Of a stretch of 26,019 bases of DNA, positions 13,055-21,688 are shown piece by piece. The position numbers and the translations under genes were made by a program. This DNA is from an uncultured Oscillospiraceae bacterium (GTDB taxonomy: Bacteria > Bacillota > Clostridia > Oscillospirales > Oscillospiraceae), in contig CAJTYK010000028.1 in assembly GCA_910584285.1 (NCBI GenBank), positions 1 through 26,019 on the forward strand, in the 5' to 3' direction. The notes beneath the pieces were generated by a model. That model saw only the letters and a program-made list of their open reading frames with translations. It had not been told where the DNA came from and made no database searches. Within the stretch, counting starts at the first letter, position 1. The number at the start of each line of letters is the position of its first letter.

Positions 13055-13357
13055 CTACGCCACCCCCAGTGCCGCCAGCGCGTCCCGCAGGGCCCGCCAC
13101 TGCTTGAGCAGGCCGCCGTACCGGCCCAGGCCGGCGTCGGTGAGGCGGTAATACTTCCGGGCGGGGCCCGCCGAGGTGTCCCCCTGGTACTGCTCCAGGC
13201 AGCCGTCCCGGCACAGGCCCCGGAGCAGGGCGTAGATGGCGCTCTCCTGGGTGTCGGGGAATACGGCGTGGAGGCGGCGCAGCAGGTCGTAGCCGTACTG
13301 ATCGCCCTGGGACAGCAGGTGGAGGAGGGCCAGCTCCACCAAGTCCTTTTTCAGCAT
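13055..13357 (-). CDS. PadR family transcriptional regulator
   Basis: This 100-aa protein has the winged helix of PadR: LVELALLHLLSQGDQYGYDLLRRL, then ESAIYALLRGLCRDGCLEQ, and the wing with ARKYYRLTDAG. It ends soon after, so it is the short PadR type that dimerises through one C-terminal helix. It should repress a small set of genes in response to a ligand or stress. The ATG overlaps the stop of the preceding membrane-protein gene by seven bases (start at 13357, stop at 13351-13353), so it is the last gene of a three-gene operon. In most PadR/HAAS units I know the regulator comes first; the reversed order is unusual. The likely operator is at 15013-15049. Confidence 0.9.
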   Translation of the reverse strand: MLKKDLVELALLHLLSQGDQYGYDLLRRLHAVFPDTQESAIYALLRGLCRDGCLEQYQGDTSAGPARKYYRLTDAGLGRYGGLLKQWRALRDALAALGVA

Positions 13358-14172
13358 AGGGACACCCCCGTGACCACGAGGCCCACGGCGGCGATCCCGG
13401 AGTACCGGAACAGCATCTGCCGGGACAATTCTTCAACGGTGGTATTGGTATCGGTTACATCCATGTAGCCCGTCCGATATACAACCAACAGGGAAATTGT
13501 GATGGCAGTCAGGGCCAGCACATACACCGCAGCCCACCGGCGATCCCCCATCCGGGCTTTGACCAGACCGCAGATGCCGATGAGGGCGAGGACGGCGCTG
13601 CCGTAGCACATAGCCATCCGCGACAGATAAAAGGATCGGGAGATGGGCAGAGCCCTGTTGGGGCCGATCCAGGTTGTCATTGTCCCCCAGACGTTGGTGA
13701 ACACCTCAAAGTCCCGGGAGCAGGCCCAGCAGAACAGCAGCACCCCGGAAATGCAGAGCAGGCACACCCCCAGCAGGACAGGGACGGCGCGGGACAGCCG
13801 CCCCTCCTTCCGCCCGCACAGCCGGAACCATACCAGCGCCGTGATTGCCCCCAGGGCGGCCACTTGGAGCCCATAGGAAGGGCCGCCCCTCCCGGCGTCA
13901 AAGAGCAGCAGCCAGAAGGGGTAGCCGATGAATGTGCCGCTGAAGCCCACCGCCAGAATGCAGGCGGTCATGACGGCGAAGGCCGCCAGCCAGATGTAGT
14001 ACGGCTTTTTCTGGGCCAGGGGCCGGATCACGTTCCGGGGCTTGTCCAGGCCCCGCAGCATCTCCGGGTCGGCGGTGATGTCCCGGTAGTCGGCGATCAC
14101 GTCCTCCGCCTCGGGACGGGGGAGCATCCAGCGGGCCCAGCGCTCCAGCCGGGTGAGGTACGGGTTCTTCAT
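13351..14172 (-). CDS. Membrane protein with N-terminal HAAS-like (DUF1700) domain, paralogue B
   Basis: This 273-aa protein starts MKNPYLTRLERWARWMLPRP, followed by EAEDVIADYRDITADPE. That helical, acidic N-terminal domain matches the HAAS/DUF1700 domain usually encoded beside PadR regulators. The rest holds about six membrane helices with short charged loops (CGRKEGR, KARMGDRRW). It is clearly a paralogue of the gene just upstream: the N-terminal domain, the GDRRWAAVYVLALTAITISLL block near the end and the length all match. The start at 14172 overlaps the stop of paralogue A by four bases. The role is unknown; such proteins are thought to sense or act at the membrane together with PadR. Confidence 0.75.
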   Translation of the reverse strand: MKNPYLTRLERWARWMLPRPEAEDVIADYRDITADPEMLRGLDKPRNVIRPLAQKKPYYIWLAAFAVMTACILAVGFSGTFIGYPFWLLLFDAGRGGPSYGLQVAALGAITALVWFRLCGRKEGRLSRAVPVLLGVCLLCISGVLLFCWACSRDFEVFTNVWGTMTTWIGPNRALPISRSFYLSRMAMCYGSAVLALIGICGLVKARMGDRRWAAVYVLALTAITISLLVVYRTGYMDVTDTNTTVEELSRQMLFRYSGIAAVGLVVTGVSLC

Positions 14173-14996
14173 CGCAGCGCCACCCCCGTCCCCACGGCGC
14201 CCACAGCGGTGATGACGGCGTATTTGATCAGGTTCACCCGGAACGCGGCGTCCACGGATACGGAGATGTCCATGGAGGTCATCTGGGCTATTGTCTCCAA
14301 GGAGACCAGGATGGCGGCCAGGGTCAGGATGTAGGCCGCCGTCCACCGGCGATCCCTTGTCCGGGCCCGCACCAGCCAGTACACCGCCAGGAAGGAGGCG
14401 AAAAACGGGAGCAGTATCAAAGCCCAGCTCGAGAAATACGTGAGGAGGGGTTCTGTTTCCCCCACAGGCCCGGGCCAGATCTGCACCCTTGGCCCAAGCG
14501 CCAGAAGGCCGTTCAGATCATAGCATATGGCCCAGTCGAACAGGAGCACCAGCCCGATCCAGACCAGCAGGGCGGCCAGTGCGGCGATCAGCCCCTTGGG
14601 GACGGGGGCTTTTGCTTCCCCCTTCTGCCGCCGGAACCAGAACAGTGCCAGCCCCCCGCCCAGCACGGCCAGCACAGGGCCCAGATGGAGGCCGCCCTGT
14701 TCAAAGCACAGCCGGTAAAACGGCCAGCTGAACCAGCCGAAGCCGCTGTGGCCGGGGATGAGGACGCAGGCCGCCATCACCGCGAATACCGCCAGCCAGG
14801 TGCGGTAGACCTTGGGCGGAGCCACCAGCAGCTTGATCACCTCCACCGGGTCGCCCACCTCCCGGCGCAGCTGATCCTCCGAACGGGGCGGATCGGCCAC
14901 GATGTCGCGGTAGTCCGCGATCACGTCCTCCGCCTCCTGGGGCGGGAGCCGCCAGCGGGCGGCGTACTCCAGGCGGGTCATATAATCCTTCTTCAC
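14169..14996 (-). CDS. Membrane protein with N-terminal HAAS-like (DUF1700) domain, paralogue A
   Basis: This 275-aa protein starts at a GTG (14996) that follows GGAGGGAG by about 7 bases. The domain is KKDYMTRLEYAARWRLPPQE plus AEDVIADYRDIVADPPRSEDQLRREVGDPVEV, the HAAS/DUF1700 pattern, then about six membrane helices, and the block RTRDRRWTAAYILTLAAILVSLE that matches paralogue B. It is first in a minus-strand operon A-B-PadR under a sigma-A promoter whose -10 box is overlapped by operator-like repeats. Function is not known; tandem duplication of the membrane partner is the notable point. Confidence 0.75.
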   Translation of the reverse strand: MKKDYMTRLEYAARWRLPPQEAEDVIADYRDIVADPPRSEDQLRREVGDPVEVIKLLVAPPKVYRTWLAVFAVMAACVLIPGHSGFGWFSWPFYRLCFEQGGLHLGPVLAVLGGGLALFWFRRQKGEAKAPVPKGLIAALAALLVWIGLVLLFDWAICYDLNGLLALGPRVQIWPGPVGETEPLLTYFSSWALILLPFFASFLAVYWLVRARTRDRRWTAAYILTLAAILVSLETIAQMTSMDISVSVDAAFRVNLIKYAVITAVGAVGTGVALR

Positions 14997-15012
14997 AGAA
15001 ATCGCTCCCTCC

Positions 15013-15071
15013 ACTACTGTATTATTTACTACTGTTAAAAATATAGTAGCACAGCCGGGGCGGGCTGTCAA
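15013..15071 (-). promoter_or_regulatory. Promoter and repeated operator of the HAAS-PadR operon
   Basis: The minus strand shows TTGACA (15066-15071), a 17-base spacer and TACTAT (15043-15048). On the plus strand ACTACTGT occurs twice (15013-15020 and 15028-15035, period 15), and ATAGTAG (15043-15049) provides an inverted half-site, so the -10 box and the start of the transcript are covered by three CTACT/AGTAG half-sites. The PadR encoded at the end of the operon is the obvious candidate to bind them. Confidence 0.65.
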
Positions 15072-15083
15072 GGGGGCGGGGGC

Positions 15084-15118
15084 AAAAAAAGCCTGCCGGG
15101 GGGTGCCCGGCAGGCTTT
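15084..15118 (-). terminator. Terminator of the rubrerythrin gene
   Basis: AAAGCCTGCCGGG (15088-15100) and CCCGGCAGGCTTT (15106-15118) form a 13-bp stem with a 5-base loop. On the minus strand it is followed by a run of U residues (15084-15090), a classic intrinsic terminator. Confidence 0.9.
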
Positions 15119-15140
15119 GATGTATGGAAGCCGTTCCGAA

Positions 15141-15677
15141 TCAGTAGTTCTCGGCGTTGACCTCAAAGTAGGACTGGGGATGGGCGCAGGTGGGGCAGAT
15201 GTCCGGCGCGGCGGTGCCCACCACGATGTGGCCGCAGTTGCGGCACTCCCACACCTTGACCTCACTCTTTTTAAAGACCTCCATGGTCTCCACGTTCTTC
15301 AGCAGGGCGCGGTAGCGCTCCTCGTGGTGCTTCTCAATGGCGGCCACCAGGCGGAACTTGGCGGCCAGCTCGGGGAAGCCCTCCTGCTCGGCGGTGTCGG
15401 CGAAGCCGGCGTACATATCCGTCCACTCGTAGTTCTCGCCTTCGGCGGCGGCCTTCAGGTTGGCGGCGGTGTCGCCGATCCCCTCCAGCTCCTTGAACCA
15501 CAGCTTGGCGTGCTCCTTCTCATTGTCCGCCGTCTTGAGGAACAGCGCGGCGATCTGCTCAAAGCCCTCCTTCTTGGCCTTGGAGGCGAAGTAGGTGTAC
15601 TTGTTCCGGGCTTCGGACTCCCCGGCGAAGGCGGCCATCAAATTCTTTTCGGTCTGTGTACCGGTATAGCGGGACAT
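15141..15677 (-). CDS. rbr: Rubrerythrin
   Basis: This 178-aa non-haem diiron peroxidase reduces hydrogen peroxide with electrons from NAD(P)H via rubredoxin partners, protecting anaerobes from oxygen. The diiron ligands are visible: E20 in GESEARN, E53xxH56, E97 and E115xxH118. The C-terminal rubredoxin domain has CRNCG (C145, C148) and CPTC (C161, C164). Length and domain order are those of classical rubrerythrin. I use the start at 15677 (MSRYTGTQTEKNLM), since GGAGG is 8 bases upstream; the ATG five codons earlier lies in that site. It has its own promoter and a strong terminator. Confidence 0.97.
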   Translation of the reverse strand: MSRYTGTQTEKNLMAAFAGESEARNKYTYFASKAKKEGFEQIAALFLKTADNEKEHAKLWFKELEGIGDTAANLKAAAEGENYEWTDMYAGFADTAEQEGFPELAAKFRLVAAIEKHHEERYRALLKNVETMEVFKKSEVKVWECRNCGHIVVGTAAPDICPTCAHPQSYFEVNAENY

Positions 15678-15731
15678 AAGCAAGTCCTCCATATCTGTGA
15701 ATTCCCCCGGAAGGAACCCGGTGGTCCCTCC

Positions 15732-15760
15732 ATTATAGCAGGGATATCCTGGAAAAGCAA
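15732..15760 (-). promoter_or_regulatory. Sigma-A promoter of rubrerythrin
   Basis: The minus strand shows TTGCTT (15755-15760), a 17-base spacer and a perfect TATAAT (15732-15737). It lies just after the stop codon of the ABC exporter operon; no terminator is seen between them, so some read-through into rbr is possible. Confidence 0.8.
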
Positions 15761-15770
15761 GACGAAAAGA

Positions 15771-17657
15771 CTATGCCCCCAGCAGCTTTTCCCGGTTGAA
15801 TTGCAGGGTGTAGAGCTGGTAGTAGCGCCCCTTTTTGGCCAGCAGCTCTTGGTGGTTCCCTGACTCCACGATCTGGCCGTGGGACAGCACGATGATCTGA
15901 TCGGCGTGCTGGATGGTGGACAGGCGGTGGGCCACGATGAGCATGGTGCCGATGGAGCGCAGCTTCTCCAAGGAGTCCTGTATGAGCAGCTCCGTCTCGG
16001 TGTCGATGTTGGCGGTGGCCTCGTCCAGGATCATGACGGCGGGCTTGTGGAGAATGGTGCGCACGAAGCTGAGCAGCTGCCGCTGGCCGGCGGAGAAGTT
16101 GCCGCCCCGCTCCCGCACCTCCTCGTCCAGCCCCTTGTCCAGCTTGCCGATAAAGGCGTCGGCGTTGACGTAGCGGCAGGCCTCCCAGATCTCCGGGTCG
16201 GTGAAGCCCTCCTCCCGGAGGACGAGGTTGGAGCGGATGGTGCCGGAGAACAGGAACACGTCCTGAAGCATCTGGCCGAACTGCCGCCGCAGGGAGGAGA
16301 TCTTAATGGTGCGGATATCCCGGCCGTCGATGAGGATGCGGCCCTTCTGAATGTCGTAGTTCCGGCACAGCAGGGAGAGGATGGTGGTCTTGCCCGAGCC
16401 GGTGGCCCCCACGAAGGCGGCGGTCTGCCGGGCGTCCACGTGGAAGGACACCCCCTTGAGCACCCACTCCCCGGGCTCATAGGCGAACCACACGTCCTGG
16501 AACTCGATCTCGCCCCGGATGGCGTCCACCTCTACCGCCCCGGGGTCGTCCACCACCTCCGGCTCCAGGTCGAAGATATCGAAGATCTTCTCCGCCGAGG
16601 CGAAGGCGGACTGGAGCATATTGAACTGCTCCGCCAGGGTCTGGATGGGGTTGAAGAACTTGGAGATGTACATGTAAAAGGAGACAATGGTGCCGCTGGT
16701 CATGGCCTGGCCCAGGAATACGGTGTCCTGGATGTAGCCCTTGCCGCCCAGGTAGAACAGGCACAGGATGGAGGACACATAGAGCATATACACCATGGGG
16801 CGGAAGATGCCAAACACGAAGATCTGGTTCTGCTTGGCCTTCTTCAGAGCGTTGCTGCGGGTTAGGAAGTCCTGGAGCTTCCGCTCCTCCTGGTTGAAGA
16901 TCTGGGTGATCTTGATGCCGGACAGGTTTTCCGACAGGAAGGTGTTGATGTCGGTGGTGCGATCCTTCACCACCCGGTGCACCTTCCGGGTGAATTTGCG
17001 GAAGATGACGGTGAACAGCACCAGGAAGGGGACGAAACACAGGATCATCAGGGTCAGCGCGTAGTTCAGCAGCAGCATGGCCCCCAGCACCCCCAGCACC
17101 AGGAAGGCGTTCCGGGCCATGTTCACCAGCACGTTGGTGAACATCATGGAGATGGCGTTGGTGTCGTTGGACACCCGGGTCACCAGCTTGCCCACGGGGA
17201 TTTTATTGAGCTGGTCGTGGGACAGGGACTCGATGTGGGTGAACAGATCCTGCCGCAGGGCGGAGAGGATCTTCTGGCCGATCCTTTGCAGGAGGATGGA
17301 CTGGAAGTAAGTGCACACCATGTTGACCGCCAGTGTGAAGGCGTACAGCGCCACCCAGCGCAGCAGGGCGGGGGGCTGGAAGCTGATCTTGATCAAGTCC
17401 TCCACCCGGCCGATGATCAGGGGGGAGGCCAGGTCGGTGACGATGGACAGCAGCATGATGGCCAGCACCAGGGCGAACTGCCTTTTGTAGGGGACGGCAT
17501 AGTGCATGAGCCGCCGGACGATCTCCCCGTCGGGGATGTGGCGGTCAAAGTCCGGGGCGGTTTTGGCGCGGCGCTCCCGCAGCCAGGCCAGCAGGAAGAT
17601 CAGGGAAAAGACGCCCACCACCGCGCCCACAAAGAGAAGTGGAAAGTATTCACGCAT
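15771..17657 (-). CDS. ABC exporter half-transporter, catalytic-site subunit (TM288-like)
   Basis: This 628-aa protein has an N-terminal membrane domain with six helices (residues about 1-345, preceded by an extra anchor at 5-25) and a nucleotide-binding domain: Walker A GATGSGKT (417-424), Q-loop, a non-canonical signature FSAGQ (521-525), Walker B VMILDE with the catalytic glutamate E546, and the switch histidine H577. The degenerate signature plus intact Glu is typical of the consensus-Walker-B half of heterodimeric exporters such as TM287/TM288. Its partner, encoded just upstream, has the complementary defect. The start overlaps the partner's stop by 8 bases. It probably exports a lipophilic drug, peptide or lipid; substrate unknown. 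It is the last gene of the mrnC-rqcH operon. Confidence 0.93.
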   Translation of the reverse strand: MREYFPLLFVGAVVGVFSLIFLLAWLRERRAKTAPDFDRHIPDGEIVRRLMHYAVPYKRQFALVLAIMLLSIVTDLASPLIIGRVEDLIKISFQPPALLRWVALYAFTLAVNMVCTYFQSILLQRIGQKILSALRQDLFTHIESLSHDQLNKIPVGKLVTRVSNDTNAISMMFTNVLVNMARNAFLVLGVLGAMLLLNYALTLMILCFVPFLVLFTVIFRKFTRKVHRVVKDRTTDINTFLSENLSGIKITQIFNQEERKLQDFLTRSNALKKAKQNQIFVFGIFRPMVYMLYVSSILCLFYLGGKGYIQDTVFLGQAMTSGTIVSFYMYISKFFNPIQTLAEQFNMLQSAFASAEKIFDIFDLEPEVVDDPGAVEVDAIRGEIEFQDVWFAYEPGEWVLKGVSFHVDARQTAAFVGATGSGKTTILSLLCRNYDIQKGRILIDGRDIRTIKISSLRRQFGQMLQDVFLFSGTIRSNLVLREEGFTDPEIWEACRYVNADAFIGKLDKGLDEEVRERGGNFSAGQRQLLSFVRTILHKPAVMILDEATANIDTETELLIQDSLEKLRSIGTMLIVAHRLSTIQHADQIIVLSHGQIVESGNHQELLAKKGRYYQLYTLQFNREKLLGA

Positions 17658-19431
17658 TGTGCCGCTCTCCCTCCTCCTCCAGTTTTTGTAGCTCCACCAT
17701 CCGGCGGTAGGCGGGGCAGGTCTCGCACAGCTGGGCGTGGGTGCCTACAGCGGTCACCGCCCCGTCCTCCAGGAAGATGATCTGATCCATCCCCTCCACG
17801 GTGGACATTCGGTGGGCGATAAGGATGGTGGTGCGGCCCTGCCGGGTTTTGGCCAGGTTGTCCAGGATGGCCCGCTCGGTCTGGGTGTCCACGGCGGACA
17901 CGGAGTCGTCTAAAATGAGGATGGGCGCGTCTTTGATCAGCGCCCGGGCGATGGAGATGCGCTGCTTCTGGCCACCGGACACGGTGACGCCCCGCTCGCC
18001 CAGTACGGTGTCGTAGCCCAGGGGGAAGTCCCGCACGTCGGCGTCCACGTCCGCCAGCACCGCCGCGATGGACACACGATCCCGGTCGGGGACGTTCTCG
18101 GTGAAGTCGATGTTCCGGGCGATGGTGTCGCTGAACAGAAAGTTGTCCTGGGGCACGTAGGCCGCCGCCTGCCGCACGTCCCGGATGGGGACGGTGTTCA
18201 CGTCGCGGCCGTCCACGAACACGGTGCCATCGGGCACGTTGCAGGTGCGCAGGATCAGATCCGCCACCGTGGTCTTGCCCGAGCCGGTGCGGCCCACGAT
18301 GCCCACCCGCTGCCCCGCCTGAATGGTGAAGGACACGTCCCGCAGGGCATCGAACTCCCCGTCGGGGTAGCGGAAGGTGAGGTGGCGGAACTCCACGTCC
18401 CCCCGCACCGTTCCCAGGGGCTCCACGTCCGGGCGGTCGGCCACGTCCTGGGGGGCGTCCAGCAGGGCGGAGATCCGCTTCAGGGAGGCCCGGCCCCGGC
18501 TGGTCATGTCGATGAGCTCGGACACGGCCATGATGGGCCAGACGATGGAGGTGAAGTAGCCGATAAATTCCATCAGCTCCCCGGCGTTGAAGGCGCCTTT
18601 CCACACCAGATACCCGCCGTAGCCCAGGATGATGCAGATCACCGACTCCACAAAAGTGGTCACCAGAATCCGCAGCAGCACCGACGAGCGGGTGAAGTCC
18701 ACGTTGGCCTTTTCGTTCTCCCGGTTCAGCTGCTGGAAGGCCAGCAGCTCCTTGGCCTCCTTTACAAAGGCCTTGATGACGGCGATGCCGGAAAAGCTCT
18801 CCTGGGAGAAGTCGGACAGGCGGGAAAACGCCTCCTGCCGGATGTCCCACTTCTTCATCATGTACCGGCCCACCACCGCGCTGGACGCCAGCAGCAGGGC
18901 CATGGGGATCATGGACAGGGCGGTCATCACCGGGTCCATGGCCCACATTTTGATCACCGACAGCCCGCCCAGCAGCAGCGCGTCGAAAAACATCAAAAAG
19001 CCGGAGCCGTAGCAGTCCTGCACCGTCTCCAGATCATTGGTAAACAGGCTCATGAGGCCGCCCACCTTGTTCTCCTGATAGAACTGCCGGGACAGATCCT
19101 TGGCGTGGTCAAACATCTCGTTGCGCAGGCCGGTCTCCACCTTGATGGCCGCACCGAAGATGCAGATCCGCCACAAAAAGCGGCCCACCACCATGGCGAT
19201 GATGATCCACACCATGGGCAGGCAGATCCGATCCAGCAGGAAGTCCAGGTCGAAGGGGAGACGCTGCCCGTCCAGCTCCACCCAGCCCTGGTTGATGCCG
19301 TTGATCACCTGCTGGTACAGGTTGGGGATGATGAGCTGGATATAGTCCACCAGCACCAGCGCGGCCAGCCCCAGCAGGAGCCAGCCGGCGTATTTGAGGT
19401 AATACTTATTGATATGGGTTCCGAAAATCAC
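17650..19431 (-). CDS. ABC exporter half-transporter, degenerate-site subunit (TM287-like)
   Basis: This 593-aa protein has six membrane helices (about residues 15-310) and a nucleotide-binding domain with Walker A GRTGSGKT (380-387), canonical signature VSGGQ (484-488), Walker B ILILDD with aspartate D509 where the catalytic glutamate should be, and H540. Asp in place of Glu marks the degenerate ATP site of heterodimeric exporters; it pairs with the downstream protein. The start is a GTG at 19431: GGAGGA is 9 bases upstream and the GTGA overlaps the stop of the thioesterase gene, which shows tight coupling. The N-terminal sequence before that GTG lies inside the neighbouring gene. Confidence 0.92.
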   Translation of the reverse strand: MIFGTHINKYYLKYAGWLLLGLAALVLVDYIQLIIPNLYQQVINGINQGWVELDGQRLPFDLDFLLDRICLPMVWIIIAMVVGRFLWRICIFGAAIKVETGLRNEMFDHAKDLSRQFYQENKVGGLMSLFTNDLETVQDCYGSGFLMFFDALLLGGLSVIKMWAMDPVMTALSMIPMALLLASSAVVGRYMMKKWDIRQEAFSRLSDFSQESFSGIAVIKAFVKEAKELLAFQQLNRENEKANVDFTRSSVLLRILVTTFVESVICIILGYGGYLVWKGAFNAGELMEFIGYFTSIVWPIMAVSELIDMTSRGRASLKRISALLDAPQDVADRPDVEPLGTVRGDVEFRHLTFRYPDGEFDALRDVSFTIQAGQRVGIVGRTGSGKTTVADLILRTCNVPDGTVFVDGRDVNTVPIRDVRQAAAYVPQDNFLFSDTIARNIDFTENVPDRDRVSIAAVLADVDADVRDFPLGYDTVLGERGVTVSGGQKQRISIARALIKDAPILILDDSVSAVDTQTERAILDNLAKTRQGRTTILIAHRMSTVEGMDQIIFLEDGAVTAVGTHAQLCETCPAYRRMVELQKLEEEGERHNA

Positions 19432-19928
19432 GGCGCGAGTTCCTCCTCCCAGGGAGCGCGGCCCCCGGACAGGTCGTTGGGCTTGGTGCAGTAGGCCCCG
19501 CTGGCGGTCACCAGCAGCTTGTCCGGCTGGTCGGCAGGGTATACCTCCGCGCTGAGCTGCCCCGAGGTGGCCCCGCAGCGCACAGTGCGGGTGCGCACCA
19601 CGATGGAGGTGTTCAGCGGCACCGGGCGGGCATAGTTCACCGTCATGGAGACGGTGGGGGTGATGAGCCCGCACTGGGCAGCGCAGGTGATGCCCATGCA
19701 GGAATCCACCAGGGTGGCCACCACCCCGCCGTGTACCACCCCCCAGATGTTGGCCATCCAGGGCTTGGTCTCATAGCCCAGCACCAGGGAACCGGAGGGG
19801 CCGTCGCAGTCGATCAGGGTGAGGTCGGCGGAGGGATCGGGCATACCCCCGGGGGTTTCCTCTGAGCGCCGCTTCAAAAAGGCCAGCGCCCTGCGGCGCA
19901 GCTCCTCCGTGGTCAGTTGTGTCGCCAT
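19428..19928 (-). CDS. PaaI/YdiI-type hotdog thioesterase
   Basis: This 166-aa protein has the hotdog motif VVHGGVVATLVDSCMGI, which holds the conserved HGG and the following acidic residue (D) of PaaI-family acyl-CoA thioesterases, and the later SMTVNYARPVP strand typical of the family. It would hydrolyse an acyl- or aryl-CoA thioester in the cytoplasm. The ATG at 19928 follows GAGGAG by about 7 bases and comes 11 bases after the rqcH stop. The end overlaps the GTG of the exporter gene by 4 bases. The grouping with a membrane exporter could mean a shared substrate, but this is speculation. Confidence 0.85.
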   Translation of the reverse strand: MATQLTTEELRRRALAFLKRRSEETPGGMPDPSADLTLIDCDGPSGSLVLGYETKPWMANIWGVVHGGVVATLVDSCMGITCAAQCGLITPTVSMTVNYARPVPLNTSIVVRTRTVRCGATSGQLSAEVYPADQPDKLLVTASGAYCTKPNDLSGGRAPWEEELAP

Positions 19929-19939
19929 GACAATTCTCC

Positions 19940-21688
19940 TCAATTTCGTGTCCGGCCCCGCAGCGTTCGCACCAGCTCCTCGCTGGGGGTGACGTACAGG
20001 GTTTGGTAGGTGTTGTAGATCACGTAGCCGGGCTTGGCCCCGGCGGGCTTTTTCACGACCTTCACCGGGGTGTAATCCACCGGCACCTGGCCCGACTCCC
20101 GGCCCTGGGAGAACCAGGCCGCCAGCATGGCCGCCTCGGTGAGGGACGCTTCGTCCGGCTGGGCCCCAACCGTTTTCAGGATCACGTGGGAGCCGTGGAG
20201 CTTCTGGGCGTGGAGCCACAGATCCCGTTTGTCCGCATCCTTCAGGGTGAGGCGGTCATTCTGGCTGTTGTTCTTGCCCACAAGGATGGTGAGACCCGCG
20301 CTGGATGTGAACTCCATGGGCTTGGAGCGGACGAGCTTCTGGCGGCCCTTGGCGGTCATCTTCCGCTTGTGCTGCTTGAGGTAGCCATTGTCCATCAGCT
20401 CCTGGCGGATCTCCTGCAAGTCCCGATCCCCCTCGGATAGGGTGATCATCTGGAGCACGCTGTCCAGGTAGTCCAGCTCGGCCCGGTTCTTTTCCAGCTG
20501 GAGGGTGAGCATCTCCTCCGCCTTCTGGGCCTTCTTGTACTCCTTATAATACTTCGCCGCGTTCTGCTGGGGGGTGAGGAGGGGATCCAGGGGGATATCT
20601 ATCTCCGGGCAGTCCGGGTCGTAGTAGTCCTGGGCCCGGAGGACGGACTGACCCTTGGACATCTGATAGAAGTTGGTGGTGAGGATGTCCCCGTACCGGC
20701 GCAGCTTGTCCCGGTCGGCGGTGCGGGCCAGATCCCCCTCCTGGTTTGCGATCTTTTTCGCCGTGCGGTTCCGGGCCTGGGTGACGGAGCGGATGAAGTC
20801 CTGACCCCGCTGTTTCACCCGCTCCTGGGCTTCCTTCTGCTCGTAGAAGTCGTCCAGCAGGGCGGAGAAGGTGGGGTAACGTTTTAGCTCCACCGAGGGG
20901 CCGTATTGCAGTACGGCCTGGAAGGTGAAGTCAAAGGGCTTGCCATCCCGCACCAACACTATAGGTGTAAAGTCCCCGACGTGTACCCTGTCCAGGAGTT
21001 GCGCCAGCCGCAGGGCAAGGCCGTCCCGGGTGCCCTCCCCCTGGAAGGCCAGCTCCCGGGCGGTGAGGGGGGACAGGCCGTTGAAGGTATCCAGCAGCCA
21101 CTTGTCCTGGCCGTCCCCTTCCGGGGCATTAGACAGGACGAAGGAGCGCAATTCCTCCGAGGGCATGACAGAGGGATCCAGCCGCCCGGTGGGCTCCGGG
21201 GGGGTGTAGAACAGCCCGGGCATCACCGGGCGCTTGACGGACAGATCCCCGTCCGCCCGGCGCATACAGTCGGTGATCCGGCCCGCGCCGTCCAGCATGA
21301 TCAGGTTGGACTTGCGGCCGATGCACTCCAACACCAGCCGGCGCTCCACCCGGTCGCCCAGCTCGTCCAGGGCCTCGAACCGGAAGTCCAGCAGCCGCTC
21401 CATGGAGGGCTGGGACAGCTCCAGCAGGCGGGCCCCGGTGAAGTGCTTGCGCAGCAGCATGCAGAACATGGGGGGCGTCTCCGGGTTCTCCCGGGGCACC
21501 TTTGTCAATTGGGCCCGGGGGTGGGCGGGGCTGGCGGACAGCAGCAGCCGCACGTTCTCCTTGCCCGCCCGCATGTGGAGCACTGCCTCGTCCCGGGCGG
21601 GCTGGTAGAGCTTGTCCACCTTGCCGCCCACCAGGGTGTCCCGCAGCTCCCGGGCCAGGGCGGTCATGAAAATAGCATCAAAAGGCAT
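19940..21688 (-). CDS. rqcH: RqcH/NFACT ribosome quality control protein (fibronectin-binding A-like)
   Basis: This 582-aa protein has the full NFACT layout: N-terminal NFACT-N domain (MPFDAIFMTALARELRDTLVGGKVDK, then a VRLLLSASPAHPRAQLT block), a central coiled coil (about residues 290-440, KEAQERVKQRG and KAQKAEEMLTLQLEKNRAEL) and the C-terminal NFACT-R domain (ILVGKNNSQNDRLTLKDADKRDLWLHAQKLHGSHVIL). RqcH recruits tRNA-Ala to stalled 50S subunits and adds C-terminal alanine tails for degradation. The start at 21688 overlaps the mini-RNase III gene by 11 bases. Genes for rRNA processing and ribosome rescue thus lie together. Confidence 0.95.
   Translation of the reverse strand: MPFDAIFMTALARELRDTLVGGKVDKLYQPARDEAVLHMRAGKENVRLLLSASPAHPRAQLTKVPRENPETPPMFCMLLRKHFTGARLLELSQPSMERLLDFRFEALDELGDRVERRLVLECIGRKSNLIMLDGAGRITDCMRRADGDLSVKRPVMPGLFYTPPEPTGRLDPSVMPSEELRSFVLSNAPEGDGQDKWLLDTFNGLSPLTARELAFQGEGTRDGLALRLAQLLDRVHVGDFTPIVLVRDGKPFDFTFQAVLQYGPSVELKRYPTFSALLDDFYEQKEAQERVKQRGQDFIRSVTQARNRTAKKIANQEGDLARTADRDKLRRYGDILTTNFYQMSKGQSVLRAQDYYDPDCPEIDIPLDPLLTPQQNAAKYYKEYKKAQKAEEMLTLQLEKNRAELDYLDSVLQMITLSEGDRDLQEIRQELMDNGYLKQHKRKMTAKGRQKLVRSKPMEFTSSAGLTILVGKNNSQNDRLTLKDADKRDLWLHAQKLHGSHVILKTVGAQPDEASLTEAAMLAAWFSQGRESGQVPVDYTPVKVVKKPAGAKPGYVIYNTYQTLYVTPSEELVRTLRGRTRN

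Noticed and set aside
15680..15770. T-box leader in front of rubrerythrin
   Set aside because: A GGACCACCGGGTTCC stretch is vaguely T-box-like, but the leader is far too short, and rubrerythrin is not an amino-acid gene.
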